Part shown: in pieces, positions 39,401 to 43,120 of the stretch
Numbering within the stretch: position 1 is the first letter of the stretch
Layout of the letters: each line of letters begins with the position of its first letter
Origin: Apostichopus japonicus
Lineage: Eukaryota; Echinodermata; Holothuroidea; Aspidochirotida; Stichopodidae
DNA length: 64,000 nt
Direction: 5' to 3'
NCBI RefSeq assembly: GCF_037975245.1
Contig: NC_092570.1
Location: 6,679,001 to 6,743,000, forward strand
The notes under the pieces: generated by a model
What the model saw: the letters and a program-made list of their open reading frames with translations, nothing else
Databases searched by the model: none
What the model was told of the DNA's origin: nothing
Made by a program: the position numbers and the translations under genes

Positions 39401-40578
39401 GGTTGGGACGATTACAAGAACGGCTTTGGGGACGTCAACGGTGATTACTGGTTGGGTAACGAGGCCATTCATTACATCACTAACCAGAGGGAGACCAGCA
39501 TGCGAATCGAACTGACAAACACATTTAGTATGAGTTCTTACGGTCTTTATGGAGTCTTCAGGGTCTCAGCGGAAGAGGACAAATACCGAATCCACTGGCA
39601 ATACACATCAGGAACTTTCTTATGTGAGTACTAATAAATTTTTCAGTATTGCAGTCAAAACATGCTAGATTGACCAAACTGATCACTAATGCCTGAAAGT
39701 TTTCATTTCAATTTCTTTAACCGTCAGCCCATTTTGCTATTGACTGACACATTTTTGGATTCGATGATAATCGTAACCAATGCAGTCATGATGGCGTGTT
39801 CGTGGGTGAGCGTGTGTGTGTGATGCCTAACTTGTAAACATGATATTTCAAGTAAAAAGCCATGGATACTTTCATTCTTCATATGTGATGCGTCGTATTG
39901 AGAGGAAGGAACCTATTGTTTTTTGTGGAAGTCAAAGATCATCTGACGTCACCAGACATCAAAAACTGAAAACCCTGTGAACATGATATCTCAAGATGGG
40001 AATCATGGATACTTTTCATTCACGGTATCCATATATGTCACATTGAGAGAAAGAACCATATTGTTTTTGTTGGGGGCCAAAGGTCATCTGAGGTCACCAG
40101 ATGTCCAAATCTGAAAACTTTGTAAACACTATATCTCAAGTTAGGAAGCATGGTTACTTCTCATACTTACCATGTGGATGTGTTATATTGAGTAATGGAA
40201 CTTTGTTCTGTTTAGTGGAGGTCAAAGATTTAGCATAAAATTTAATCCTCTAAACTAATGACAGCAAACCTATGTTACTTTTCAAACCACATACAGCTGT
40301 CGTTCATTGAAATAAATCGATAGTCAATTTCTTCTTCCCTGTTTTTCCTTATCATTACAGTTAATGCTTTAACTAGTCACAATGACATGCCATTCACGAC
40401 CTCTGACCGGGACAATGATAACAGGCTTGAGGGTAACTGCGCCGTGATCGGCACCGGTGGCTGGTGGTATAATGATTGCTTTTATTCTAATCTCAACGGT
40501 CAGGATAGAGATCAATTCTACTTCAGTCCATTCCATGCCAGTAAATCCCAGATGAAGGTACGACCAAGCAGTCCTTGA
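250..40578 (+). CDS. Large modular secreted protein: (C8-TIL-EGF) + 6x(VWD-C8-TIL-TILa/EGF) + fibrinogen-related domain; 5' end outside window
   Basis: Forty-one exons join in one open frame of about 2,766 codons, with a terminal TGA at 40576-40578. Introns have GT-AG ends and phases agree throughout. Seen: seven C8, seven TIL and seven TILa/EGF exons, six VWD domains each split over two exons, and a FReD over the last three exons. Known: VWD-C8-TIL arrays occur in FCGBP, zonadhesin, gel-forming mucins and VWF, where CGLCG cysteines and GDPH sites serve disulfide assembly and autocleavage; FReDs bind glycans or other ligands through a calcium site. Inferred: a secreted, disulfide-linked mucus, adhesive or immune-lectin protein. 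The start codon and signal peptide are not in the window. It resembles an FCGBP/zonadhesin-like gene, but the C-terminal FReD makes a one-to-one name unsafe. No in-frame stop or frameshift was found in the exons read. Confidence 0.92.
1067..1220. mobile_element. Short MITE-like repeat, copy 1
   Basis: Starts CAGGCATGAGC and ends GGCTCATCCCTG, imperfect terminal inverted repeats of a hAT-like kind. The same sequence recurs at 21261-21425, including the internal CGCGAATTCGCGGA-type palindrome. Flanking AATAAA-like bases are a weak target-duplication candidate. Confidence 0.6.
1442..1641 (+). CDS. Exon 2: TIL domain (module 0)
   Basis: Acceptor AG 1440-1441, donor GTGAGT at 1642, phase 1 to 0. 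Typical trypsin-inhibitor-like cysteine-rich pattern: [20 protein letters not shown], then CECPEGQ, ending ECGC. Confidence 0.9.
3116..3293 (+). CDS. Exon 3: TILa/VWC-like + EGF-like (module 0)
   Basis: Acceptor AG 3114-3115, donor GTAAGA at 3294, phase 0 to 1. First half [17 protein letters not shown] is TILa/VWC-like; second half ending [14 protein letters not shown] is EGF-like. The exon is 178 bp; the equivalent exons of modules 1-5 are all 175 bp. Confidence 0.88.
3300..3557. repeat. GATA/GACA microsatellite
   Basis: Mixed tetranucleotide tract of GATA, GACA and GACG units starting just inside the intron after exon 3, about 260 bp, with point variants. Confidence 0.9.
4026..4348 (+). 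CDS. Exon 4: VWD N-terminal half (module 1)
   Basis: Acceptor AG 4024-4025, donor GTGAGC at 4349, phase 1 to 0. Begins [17 protein letters not shown], so the GDPH motif and the CxC pair are intact, followed by [11 protein letters not shown]. Confidence 0.92.
4880..5369. mobile_element. Non-autonomous hAT-like element in intron 4
   Basis: Ends CAGGGATTCCCTAAC and GTTAGGGCAACCCTG are inverted repeats matching at 13 of 15 bases. Flanks TCATAGAT (4872-4879) and TCGTAGAT (5370-5377) match at 7 of 8, as expected for an 8-bp hAT target duplication. No transposase frame inside 490 bp. It ends 38 bp before exon 5. Confidence 0.75.
5408..5566 (+). CDS. Exon 5: VWD C-terminal half (module 1)
   Basis: Acceptor CTACAG ending 5407, donor GTGAGT at 5567, phase 0 to 0, 159 bp. 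Contains the complete CGLCGTCN motif followed by KRDEF. The conserved opening [10 protein letters not shown] matches the equivalent exons. Confidence 0.92.
5567..8380. other. Longest intron (2.8 kb) of the modular gene
   Basis: AT-rich with homopolymer T runs. A two-copy duplication of about 75 bp lies at about 7187-7325. No coding or RNA gene signal was seen. Confidence 0.6.
8381..8525 (+). CDS. Exon 6: VWD-C8 linker exon (module 1)
   Basis: Acceptor TTTAATAG ending 8380, first donor GTGAGT at 8526, phase 0 to 1, 145 bp. Encodes the [12 protein letters not shown] region shared by all linker exons. Its last bases and donor are copied in the array that follows at 42-bp spacing. Confidence 0.88.
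8526..8705. repeat. 42-bp tandem array carrying five copies of the exon 6 splice donor
   Basis: Copies of the exon 6 end plus GTGAGTAGAAGTATGG. GTGAGT donors lie at 8526, 8568, 8610, 8652 and 8694, exactly 42 bp apart. Read in the exon 6 frame, the first intronic codons are GGT GAG TAG, so extension past the first donor meets a stop at once. Confidence 0.93.
8764..8949 (+). CDS. Exon 7: C8 domain (module 1)
   Basis: Acceptor AAAG ending 8763, donor GTAGGT at 8950, phase 1 to 1. Reads [20 protein letters not shown] and ends DRPECQPG, with a full C8 cysteine set. Confidence 0.9.
9778..9968 (+). CDS. Exon 8: TIL domain (module 1)
   Basis: Acceptor TTTCAG ending 9777, donor GTAACC at 9969, phase 1 to 0. 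[19 protein letters not shown] is TIL-like. The centre is more divergent than in other modules ([15 protein letters not shown]). Confidence 0.87.
10587..10761 (+). CDS. Exon 9: TILa/EGF-like (module 1)
   Basis: Acceptor TTTAAG ending 10586, donor GTGATC at 10762 (weaker consensus), phase 0 to 1, exactly 175 bp. Reads [18 protein letters not shown], then an EGF-like half ending [12 protein letters not shown]. Confidence 0.89.
10762..12066. other. 1.3-kb intron between exons 9 and 10
   Basis: Mostly AT-rich unique-looking sequence. A short perfect hairpin (GTTTTTGGCCAAAAAC) lies near 11462-11477, beside the minus-strand zinc-finger-like fragment annotated separately. Confidence 0.5.
11513..11665 (-). 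pseudogene. Zinc-finger-like coding fragment
   Basis: A minus-strand frame of about 50 codons reads [18 protein letters not shown], then [13 protein letters not shown], before a TAG. The C-x2-C followed by spaced histidines recalls a degenerate C2H2-type finger. It lacks a plausible start and lies inside an intron, so it is probably a relic of a transposon or a processed gene. Confidence 0.35.
12067..12395 (+). CDS. Exon 10: VWD N-terminal half (module 2)
   Basis: Acceptor ATCTAG ending 12066, donor GTAAGT at 12396, phase 1 to 0, 329 bp. Begins [20 protein letters not shown], with GDPH and CxC intact. Confidence 0.93.
12759..12917 (+). CDS. Exon 11: VWD C-terminal half (module 2)
   Basis: Acceptor ATCTAG ending 12758, donor GTAAGT at 12918, phase 0 to 0, 159 bp. 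Contains [20 protein letters not shown]. Confidence 0.93.
13375..13519 (+). CDS. Exon 12: VWD-C8 linker exon (module 2)
   Basis: Acceptor CAAAG ending 13374, donor GTAAGT at 13520, phase 0 to 1, 145 bp, the same length as exons 6, 18 and 24. Reads [13 protein letters not shown]. Confidence 0.9.
13571..13798 (-). mobile_element. tRNA-derived SINE
   Basis: The 66 bases at 13733-13798, read on the minus strand, look like a tRNA: GGAGTGT/ACTCC end pairing, an A box in TACCTCAGTGGTTA and a B box in GAGTTCGAGTC. The body then runs left and contains GGACGTTAAAA, a motif common in SINE bodies of marine invertebrates. Confidence 0.6.
14382..14564 (+). CDS. Exon 13: C8 domain (module 2)
   Basis: Acceptor GGACAG ending 14381, donor GTAAGG at 14565, phase 1 to 1, 183 bp. 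Reads [20 protein letters not shown] and ends NWWETVTEC. Confidence 0.91.
15404..15603 (+). CDS. Exon 14: TIL domain (module 2)
   Basis: Acceptor TTCCAG ending 15403, donor GTAGTT at 15604, phase 1 to 0, 200 bp. [18 protein letters not shown], then VCVCPEGL and [13 protein letters not shown]. Confidence 0.9.
16239..16463. repeat. 33-bp tandem array carrying seven copies of a splice acceptor
   Basis: Each unit has TTTGGTTCTGTTTACAG, a pyrimidine tract plus AG. The AGs end at 16265, 16298, 16331, 16364, 16397, 16430 and 16463, exactly 33 bp apart. The last is the exon 15 acceptor. A TGA in each unit blocks in-frame use of the others. Confidence 0.93.
16464..16638 (+). CDS. Exon 15: TILa/EGF-like (module 2)
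   Basis: Taken from the last of seven equivalent TTTACAG acceptors (AG 16462-16463) to donor GTAGGT at 16639, phase 0 to 1, 175 bp. This acceptor was chosen because the other six leave a TGA in frame. Reads [19 protein letters not shown]. Both edges of this exon are bordered by tandem copies. Confidence 0.88.
16639..17050. repeat. Degenerate ~61-70-bp tandem array of the exon 15 3' edge
   Basis: About seven units, each repeating the end of exon 15 (GATGGTACATGTGAAAG) plus the start of the intron (GTAGGTGTAGGTTAAATGC), increasingly diverged to the right. The first unit contains the true donor at 16639. Confidence 0.85.
17301..17629 (+). CDS. Exon 16: VWD N-terminal half (module 3)
   Basis: Acceptor CAAAG ending 17300, donor GTGAGT at 17630, phase 1 to 0, 329 bp. 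Begins [17 protein letters not shown]: CxC is present, but GDPH is GNPH, which should abolish cleavage of the Asp-Pro type. Confidence 0.92.
18380..18535 (+). CDS. Exon 17: VWD C-terminal half (module 3)
   Basis: Acceptor CTTTAG ending 18379, first donor GTAAGT at 18536, phase 0 to 0, 156 bp. Reads [20 protein letters not shown]. Its last 41 bases and donor recur in the 85-bp array that follows; the first donor keeps the frame open. Confidence 0.9.
18536..19478. repeat. 85-bp tandem array carrying twelve copies of the exon 17 splice donor
   Basis: GTAAGTATTATATG-type donors lie at 18536, 18621, 18706, 18791, 18876, 18961, 19046, 19131, 19216, 19299, 19382 and 19467. Each later donor is preceded by a copy of the last 41 or so bases of exon 17 (the last three copies carry small changes) and by TGTACAG, which could act as an acceptor. 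Units are nearly identical, so expansion was recent. Confidence 0.95.
19730..19874 (+). CDS. Exon 18: VWD-C8 linker exon (module 3)
   Basis: Acceptor ATACAG ending 19729, donor GTAAAG at 19875, phase 0 to 1, 145 bp. Reads [16 protein letters not shown]. Confidence 0.9.
19910..20107. repeat. Three-copy ~65-bp intronic tandem repeat
   Basis: Three units containing ATATTTAGCAAGACATG and CAACACACTAAC lie in the intron after exon 18, about 35 bp from its donor. Confidence 0.85.
20877..21068 (+). CDS. Exon 19: C8 domain (module 3)
   Basis: Acceptor CCCCAG ending 20876, donor GTACCT at 21069, phase 1 to 1, 192 bp. Reads [20 protein letters not shown] and ends APHCQEPSG. Confidence 0.9.
21261..21425. 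mobile_element. Short MITE-like repeat, copy 2
   Basis: Same family as 1067-1220: CAGGCATGAGC at the left, GGCTCAACCCTG at the right. TTAATA directly abuts both ends and may be the target duplication. Confidence 0.65.
21536..21744 (+). CDS. Exon 20: TIL domain (module 3)
   Basis: Acceptor TCGTAG ending 21535, donor GTAAAA at 21745 (weak), phase 1 to 0, 209 bp. [19 protein letters not shown], then [14 protein letters not shown], closest in style to exon 8. A diverged copy of its 3' edge lies near 21877-21905. Confidence 0.87.
22166..22340 (+). CDS. Exon 21: TILa/EGF-like (module 3)
   Basis: Acceptor CGCAG ending 22165, donor GTAAGT at 22341, phase 0 to 1, 175 bp. Reads [18 protein letters not shown], then [14 protein letters not shown]. 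Confidence 0.9.
22722..23044 (+). CDS. Exon 22: VWD N-terminal half (module 4), CxC lost
   Basis: Acceptor TTTAAG ending 22721, donor GTAAGT at 23045, phase 1 to 0, 323 bp. Begins [21 protein letters not shown] is kept, but both cysteines of the usual CxC before it are replaced. [13 protein letters not shown] is retained. Confidence 0.9.
23141..23780. mobile_element. Inverted-repeat element rich in GAATGAC units, intron 22
   Basis: The left part carries CTAAAACGAATGACAGCG and several GAATGACA units. The right part carries their reverse complement (TGTCATTCGTTTTAG) twice. About 450 bp between them shows no coding potential. The layout suggests a small foldback/MITE; the exact ends are uncertain. 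Confidence 0.5.
24042..24218 (+). CDS. Exon 23: VWD C-terminal half (module 4), CGLCGTC lost
   Basis: Acceptor CTTCAG ending 24041, donor GTAAGT at 24219, phase 0 to 0, 177 bp. The usual CGLCGTCN reads CGLFGTAN, so two of its three cysteines are lost. A decayed duplicate of its 3' edge lies at about 24393-24545. Confidence 0.88.
24393..24545. repeat. Decayed duplicate of exon 23 3' edge and intron start
   Basis: Resembles 24162-24310: TTCGGTATGGCTAACGGTAA, GGTGAAGTGGTAAG and CTAATTTGTTACAATCAG recur with indels and a broken frame. A further related piece (GAGATAGCATAAGGTTGTCA) lies near 24720. Confidence 0.75.
24907..25275 (+). mobile_element. tRNA-derived SINE
   Basis: The head has a box-A-like TGGTGCAGTGGTTGGATC and a box-B-like GGTTCGAAAC at tRNA spacing (24916-24977). 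The body ends near CATCCGAAGGGGATGTTAAA, resembling the GACGTTAAA motif of the SINE at 13571-13798. Confidence 0.6.
25755..25899 (+). CDS. Exon 24: VWD-C8 linker exon (module 4)
   Basis: Acceptor TCCTAG ending 25754, donor GTAAGT at 25900, phase 0 to 1, 145 bp. Reads [17 protein letters not shown]. Confidence 0.9.
26207..26389 (+). CDS. Exon 25: C8 domain (module 4)
   Basis: Acceptor ACCCAG ending 26206, donor GTGAGT at 26390, phase 1 to 1, 183 bp. Reads [20 protein letters not shown] and ends WWTYVPEC. Confidence 0.91.
26925..27127 (+). CDS. Exon 26: TIL domain (module 4)
   Basis: Acceptor TTTCAG ending 26924, donor GTGAGT at 27128, phase 1 to 0, 203 bp. [18 protein letters not shown], then [14 protein letters not shown] and [12 protein letters not shown]. 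Confidence 0.92.
27822..27996 (+). CDS. Exon 27: TILa/EGF-like (module 4)
   Basis: Acceptor TTGCAG ending 27821, donor GTAATT at 27997, phase 0 to 1, 175 bp. Reads [19 protein letters not shown], then [14 protein letters not shown]. Confidence 0.9.
28559..28887 (+). CDS. Exon 28: VWD N-terminal half (module 5)
   Basis: Acceptor TTGTAG ending 28558, donor GTGAGT at 28888, phase 1 to 0, 329 bp. Begins [20 protein letters not shown], with GDPH and CxC intact. Confidence 0.93.
29838..29996 (+). CDS. Exon 29: VWD C-terminal half (module 5)
   Basis: Acceptor ACACAG ending 29837, donor GTAAGT at 29997, phase 0 to 0, 159 bp. Reads [20 protein letters not shown], nearly the same as exon 11. Confidence 0.93.
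30627..30768 (+). CDS. Exon 30: VWD-C8 linker exon (module 5)
   Basis: Acceptor TGACAG ending 30626, donor GTGAGT at 30769, phase 0 to 1, 142 bp. Reads [13 protein letters not shown]. Confidence 0.9.
30925..30990. repeat. Short CCCTCCCACACCCTAT tandem repeat
   Basis: About three 16-17-bp copies within the intron after exon 30. Confidence 0.8.
31188..31367 (+). CDS. Exon 31: C8 domain (module 5)
   Basis: Acceptor TTTAAG ending 31187, donor GTGAGT at 31368, phase 1 to 1, 180 bp. Reads [20 protein letters not shown] and ends WWEEVAEC. Confidence 0.91.
32164..32366 (+). CDS. Exon 32: TIL domain (module 5)
   Basis: Acceptor TTGCAG ending 32163, donor GTATAA at 32367 (weak), phase 1 to 0, 203 bp. 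[18 protein letters not shown], then [14 protein letters not shown] and [13 protein letters not shown]. Confidence 0.89.
32505..32830. repeat. Tandem repeat with GAGGTAT/ATACCTC palindromes
   Basis: About two units of roughly 165 bp in the intron after exon 32. Each holds hairpins of the form GAGGTATNNAATACCTC; ATGAGGTAT or ATACCTCA occurs about ten times. Confidence 0.75.
32916..33090 (+). CDS. Exon 33: TILa/EGF-like (module 5)
   Basis: Acceptor TTTCAG ending 32915, donor GTAGGT at 33091, phase 0 to 1, 175 bp. Reads [20 protein letters not shown], then [14 protein letters not shown]. Confidence 0.91.
33743..34044 (+). CDS. Exon 34: VWD N-terminal half (module 6), divergent
   Basis: Acceptor TTATAG ending 33742, donor GTAAGT at 34045, phase 1 to 0, 302 bp, shorter than its relatives. 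Begins [17 protein letters not shown]: CxC is kept but GDPH is SNLH. Confidence 0.88.
34188..34343 (+). CDS. Exon 35: VWD C-terminal half (module 6)
   Basis: Acceptor CCACAG ending 34187, donor GTAAGC at 34344, phase 0 to 0, 156 bp. CGLCGTC reads SGLCGTC, so the first cysteine is lost. The intron before it is only 143 bp, the shortest in the window. Confidence 0.9.
35561..35693 (+). CDS. Exon 36: VWD-C8 linker exon (module 6)
   Basis: Acceptor TGAAG ending 35560, first donor GTGAGT at 35694, phase 0 to 1, 133 bp. Reads [15 protein letters not shown] and ends CYYLINPN. Its 3' edge is the seed of the 72-74-bp array that follows. Confidence 0.88.
35694..36705. repeat. 72-74-bp tandem array carrying fourteen copies of the exon 36 splice donor
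   Basis: AATG|GTGAGTAGTA donors lie at 35694, 35768, 35842, 35914, 35988, 36062, 36134, 36206, 36278, 36350, 36424, 36496, 36570 and 36640. Units alternate between 72 and 74 bp, with two subtypes (AATCCTAATG and AACACTAATG-like). Read from exon 36, the first unit gives GGT GAG TAG, a stop. Confidence 0.95.
37017..37190 (+). CDS. Exon 37: C8 domain (module 6)
   Basis: Acceptor CTGCAG ending 37016, donor GTGAGT at 37191, phase 1 to 1, 174 bp. Reads [20 protein letters not shown] and ends [10 protein letters not shown]. Confidence 0.91.
37615..37817 (+). CDS. Exon 38: TIL domain (module 6)
   Basis: Acceptor TTTAAG ending 37614, first donor GTAAGT at 37818, phase 1 to 0, 203 bp. [18 protein letters not shown], then [14 protein letters not shown]. 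Its last 30 bases and donor are repeated once, 45 bp downstream. Confidence 0.89.
37818..37867. repeat. Two-copy 45-bp duplication of exon 38 3' edge and donor
   Basis: The exon end GGAATACGGTATCATAGAC plus GTAAGTTAAT is repeated 45 bp downstream; donors lie at 37818 and 37863. Only one substitution is visible at the exon end (GAC/GAA). GTA AGT TAA gives an in-frame stop if the first donor is skipped. Confidence 0.9.
38223..38543 (+). CDS. Exon 39: TILa/EGF-like fused to start of fibrinogen-related domain
   Basis: Acceptor CATCAG ending 38222, donor GTATGT at 38544, phase 0 to 0, 321 bp. The first part is a normal TILa/EGF unit ([11 protein letters not shown] ... [14 protein letters not shown]). 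After a short spacer the FReD starts with [18 protein letters not shown] and runs to [12 protein letters not shown]. There is no intron at the domain junction. Confidence 0.92.
39359..39623 (+). CDS. Exon 40: fibrinogen-related domain, middle
   Basis: Acceptor TGCCAG ending 39358, donor GTGAGT at 39624, phase 0 to 1, 265 bp. Carries FReD hallmarks [38 protein letters not shown] and the RIELTN strand. Confidence 0.93.
39836..40225. repeat. Three-copy ~143-bp degenerate tandem repeat
   Basis: Units start near 39836, 39978 and 40123 with AACATGATATCTCAAG-like bases and contain AGGTCAAAG/ATCATCTGA and GTCACCAGA. They lie in the last intron. Confidence 0.8.
40361..40578 (+). CDS. Exon 41: fibrinogen-related domain C-terminus and stop codon
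   Basis: Acceptor ATTACAG ending 40360, phase 1 in. Contains the calcium-site-like [10 protein letters not shown], the NCAV and GGWWYNDC cysteine pair, NLNGQDRD, and the usual FReD ending MKVRP followed by SSP and TGA at 40576-40578. A GTACGA at 40558 could be a donor, but the natural FReD terminus argues for read-through to the stop. Confidence 0.92.
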
Positions 40579-41379
40579 AGTACAAGTTATGAAAGCAGAA
40601 TCTACAAATTGCAAACAGATTTATAAACATGTGCAATGGGTTTTTCTTATAATTTTTTTTTTATCACTTTTCCAGTTAAGTTCGGCATAATAATGTTTTT
40701 TTTGATTTTCAAATGTTTCAAACTTTTGATGCTCACTTTATTGATCTAACTTAAAATAAAATATCGAATGGAATAAAGCATTTGTAAAGATAATTAAAAT
40801 AACCGACTTTTCTCATATTTCAGTCTGTGTAGGGTAAGATGTCGTCGATGTTATGGGTTGTGTATGGCGTTGGAGCTGAAAAAAAGACTAACTTGAATAA
40901 CAGCTGTCGATGATGGGTAATTATCCATGGGGATAACCAATTGAGGAAACAGTAACATCTATGATTTGAAACATATGGCTTCTATTACTTCAGTCAAGAT
41001 GGAAGCTACTATAGGTTTAATCTATGTTGTGATTAAAACTATTTGGAAGTGATGGAAAAGTAGGTGCAGAGGTGGGTTGTGTGGGTGGGTCTGAACTAGA
41101 GTGATAATGGTAACATTTTTTTAAATAAAAAAAAAACTGAACTGATGTGTAACCTTCACAGGTATAATGGAAATGTCAAGTAGGCTACTATCAAAATATG
41201 TGGTTGCCATGGTGACTGAGGTCAAAAGGTCACATGATCTAAGGTCAAATGTATATTTTTAGTGTAGTTTTGCTGGCGATGAGATTATGCAACGTCGTGG
41301 ATTGCCCTCTTGTTTAATTGGGAATCACCTTTCCCCCTCCACTCAGTGCATACATGTGGCAAAAGGAAGTGTGCTAGGT
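40579..41379. other. 3' UTR and spacer before the retrotransposon
   Basis: Holds the two AATAAA signals, then AT-rich sequence with no gene seen. Confidence 0.5.
40755..40777 (+). promoter_or_regulatory. Two polyadenylation signals of the modular gene
   Basis: AATAAA occurs at 40755-40760 and again at 40772-40777, about 180-200 bases after the stop. Either could define the mRNA end near 40.80 kb. Confidence 0.6.
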
Positions 41380-41520
41380 TGCACAATATTCTTGATGATA
41401 ATTATACAAGAGATGATTCGAAGAGGAGTTGTTATGGCTTTGACTTCTGTATTCGGAGTGTCTCATTATACACACTCATTGTTCTTAACTACTTCTACTA
41501 ACATGCGTCATATACAAACA
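41380..41520 (-). repeat. 3' LTR (141 bp)
   Basis: Minus strand starts TGTTTGTATATGACGC and ends near AATATTGTGCA. Matches 46048-46186 except for G/A within CTGTATTCGGAG and a 2-bp difference at the terminus. Confidence 0.88.
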
Positions 41521-41577
41521 TACAAACAGTCACTGTGCCAACGTGGTTTTGTCTTTGCTCTACTACTTCTTCGAAAA

Positions 41578-41707
41578 TCAAGTGTTCGTGGTTTGGTCCT
41601 CTGAAGAGGTTTGTTCATTGTCAGAATTAACTATGTCATTGTCGTCATGTCTGTCATAACTAAATGTTTCACCAGTTTTAAGTAAATGTTTGCGGTTGCG
41701 TCTATAC
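41578..41707 (-). pseudogene. Separated C-terminal tail of the integrase/pol frame
   Basis: Beyond the insertion, the minus strand continues with about 42 codons beginning RRNRKHLLKTG and ending in a TGA-type stop near 41578. The basic RRNRKHL motif is typical of the gypsy integrase C-terminus. Confidence 0.7.
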
Positions 41708-42309
41708 CAGGTGCGTATCCAGGGGGGGGCGTTGGGGGCGCGCGCCCCCCGGGTAAGGAAAAGAGGAGAGAAAGAAAGAGAAGAAAAAAGGGAAAAGGAG
41801 GGGAAAAAAGAAAAGGAGGAGAGGAAGGAAGGGAAAAGAAAAAGAAAAAAGAGAGAAAAAGGAGAAAAGGAGGGAGTAGAAGATAGCCAAGACCTCGGGA
41901 AGAGAAAGATCCCTATTATATACACAGGGTAGCCAGTGACAGATCAAGGATTACGGAGGGGGTGTGCGCCTCACCCTACCCCTTACCCCGACAACTCCAT
42001 TTTTGACGTTTCCGTTTTTCCTCTCTCACTAATGTACTTGAACTCGACCGAGTTGTCGGGGAACATAACGCATTTCGGGAAGGGGGCGACCGCCCCCCCC
42101 CCCCGAGCAAATTTTCTTTATGACATCGCTAGTAATTTCAAAATAGACAATGCTTAGATGCAACTTACAAGGCCTGGGAAGTGTCATTTCCAGCGATCTG
42201 GGAGGCATTTTCGGCCAAAATTTTTCTTGTACGCTTCGCGCCAACTCATGGTGGCGCTTCGCTTAGTAATTCGTGCCCCCCGGGTTAGAAAATCCTGGAT
42301 ACGCGCCTG
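41708..42309. mobile_element. 602-bp TIR element with polypurine tract, inserted in integrase
   Basis: Ends CAGGTGCGTATCCAGG and CCTGGATACGCGCCTG are inverted repeats, 15 of 16 matching. TATAC flanks both sides (41703-41707 and 42310-42314), a 5-bp target duplication; removing element plus one copy restores the retrotransposon frame. Inside: an almost pure purine tract of about 125 bases (about 41754-41880) and GC-rich stretches. No transposase. CAG-type ends hint at hAT, but 5 bp is short for classic hAT. Confidence 0.88.
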
Positions 42310-43120
42310 TATACTGTACACCTTCAGCTGTCTCTACATAGTATGATCTGGGCTGCTCAGCCTTAGATACAATAGTGGCTGGTTTCCAACCTTTGTCAGT
42401 CTGTAGGCGAATATTATCTCCTGGTTGCAGTTCTGGTAATTTCTTTGTCTGTCGGTCGTAATATGTTTTTTGTGTTTGTCTCTTCTCTACCAGTCTTTTG
42501 TGTACTGTCTCTGGCTTCAGTATTTTCGGCTTGAGTAAATGCTCAGTCGTTGGAAGTAGGGTATTTGTCCTTCGTCCAAAAAGTCGTTGTACAGGTGATC
42601 CGAGAATATTATCTCTTGGTGTATTCCTGTAGTCTAATAAAGCTAGGTATGGATCTTGTCCACTCTCCTTTGCCTTCATTAGCAAAGCCTTTGCAATCTG
42701 CACCCCTTTCTCTGCCATGCCATTAGACTGAGGATGGTATGGACTAGACGTAATATGATGAAATTTATAAAGTTTCGAAAAACTGTCAAATTGCCAACTT
42801 TTGAATTGGGGTCCATTATCTGTGATAAGGACATCTGGAATACCATGGCGTGCAAATTGTGATTTACAATGTACTATAACAGTTTCACTCTTAGTACTAG
42901 GTAAATGTGAAATTTCAAAGTACCCAGAGAAATAATCAATTAAAATCAAATAGTTATTTCTATTCCACTCAAAGAGATCAGCACCCAGCTTCTGCCAAGG
43001 TCTTTGAGGAATCTCATGAGATTGTAGAGGTTCTTTTTGATTCTGCCTCCTGTGTGTGTTACAGATGGAACACTTTGAAATTAAATCTTCAATTTCAGCA
43101 CTCATTTGAGGCCAAAACAT
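42263..43120 (-). CDS. Integrase of the gypsy element, 5'-damaged and interrupted
   Basis: 285-residue frame starting at MFWPQMSAEIEDL. Zinc-finger cysteines CSIC (17 and 20) are present, but the histidine part expected just upstream is missing. The DDE triad is intact: D48 in GADLF, D101 in ITDNGPQF, E137 in NGMAEKG. Real integrase sequence ends at the 41708-42309 insertion, and the last residues before the stop come from the inserted element. The original C-terminal tail resumes beyond the insertion at about 41578-41707. Confidence 0.88.
   Translation of the reverse strand: MFWPQMSAEIEDLISKCSICNTHRRQNQKEPLQSHEIPQRPWQKLGADLFEWNRNNYLILIDYFSGYFEISHLPSTKSETVIVHCKSQFARHGIPDVLITDNGPQFKSWQFDSFSKLYKFHHITSSPYHPQSNGMAEKGVQIAKALLMKAKESGQDPYLALLDYRNTPRDNILGSPVQRLFGRRTNTLLPTTEHLLKPKILKPETVHKRLVEKRQTQKTYYDRQTKKLPELQPGDNIRLQTDKGWKPATIVSKAEQPRSYYVETAEGVQYTGAYPGFSNPGGTNY

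Noticed and set aside
40558-40563. GTACGA as a splice donor ending the fibrinogen-related domain early
   Set aside because: Poor consensus, and reading on gives the normal FReD C-terminus MKVRP with a stop and downstream poly(A) signals.
41578-41925. 115-residue minus-strand frame ending in RRNRKHLLKTG-type sequence
   Set aside because: As a unit it is artificial: the first part reads the polypurine tract of the inserted element, and only the tail (41578-41707) belongs to the retrotransposon.
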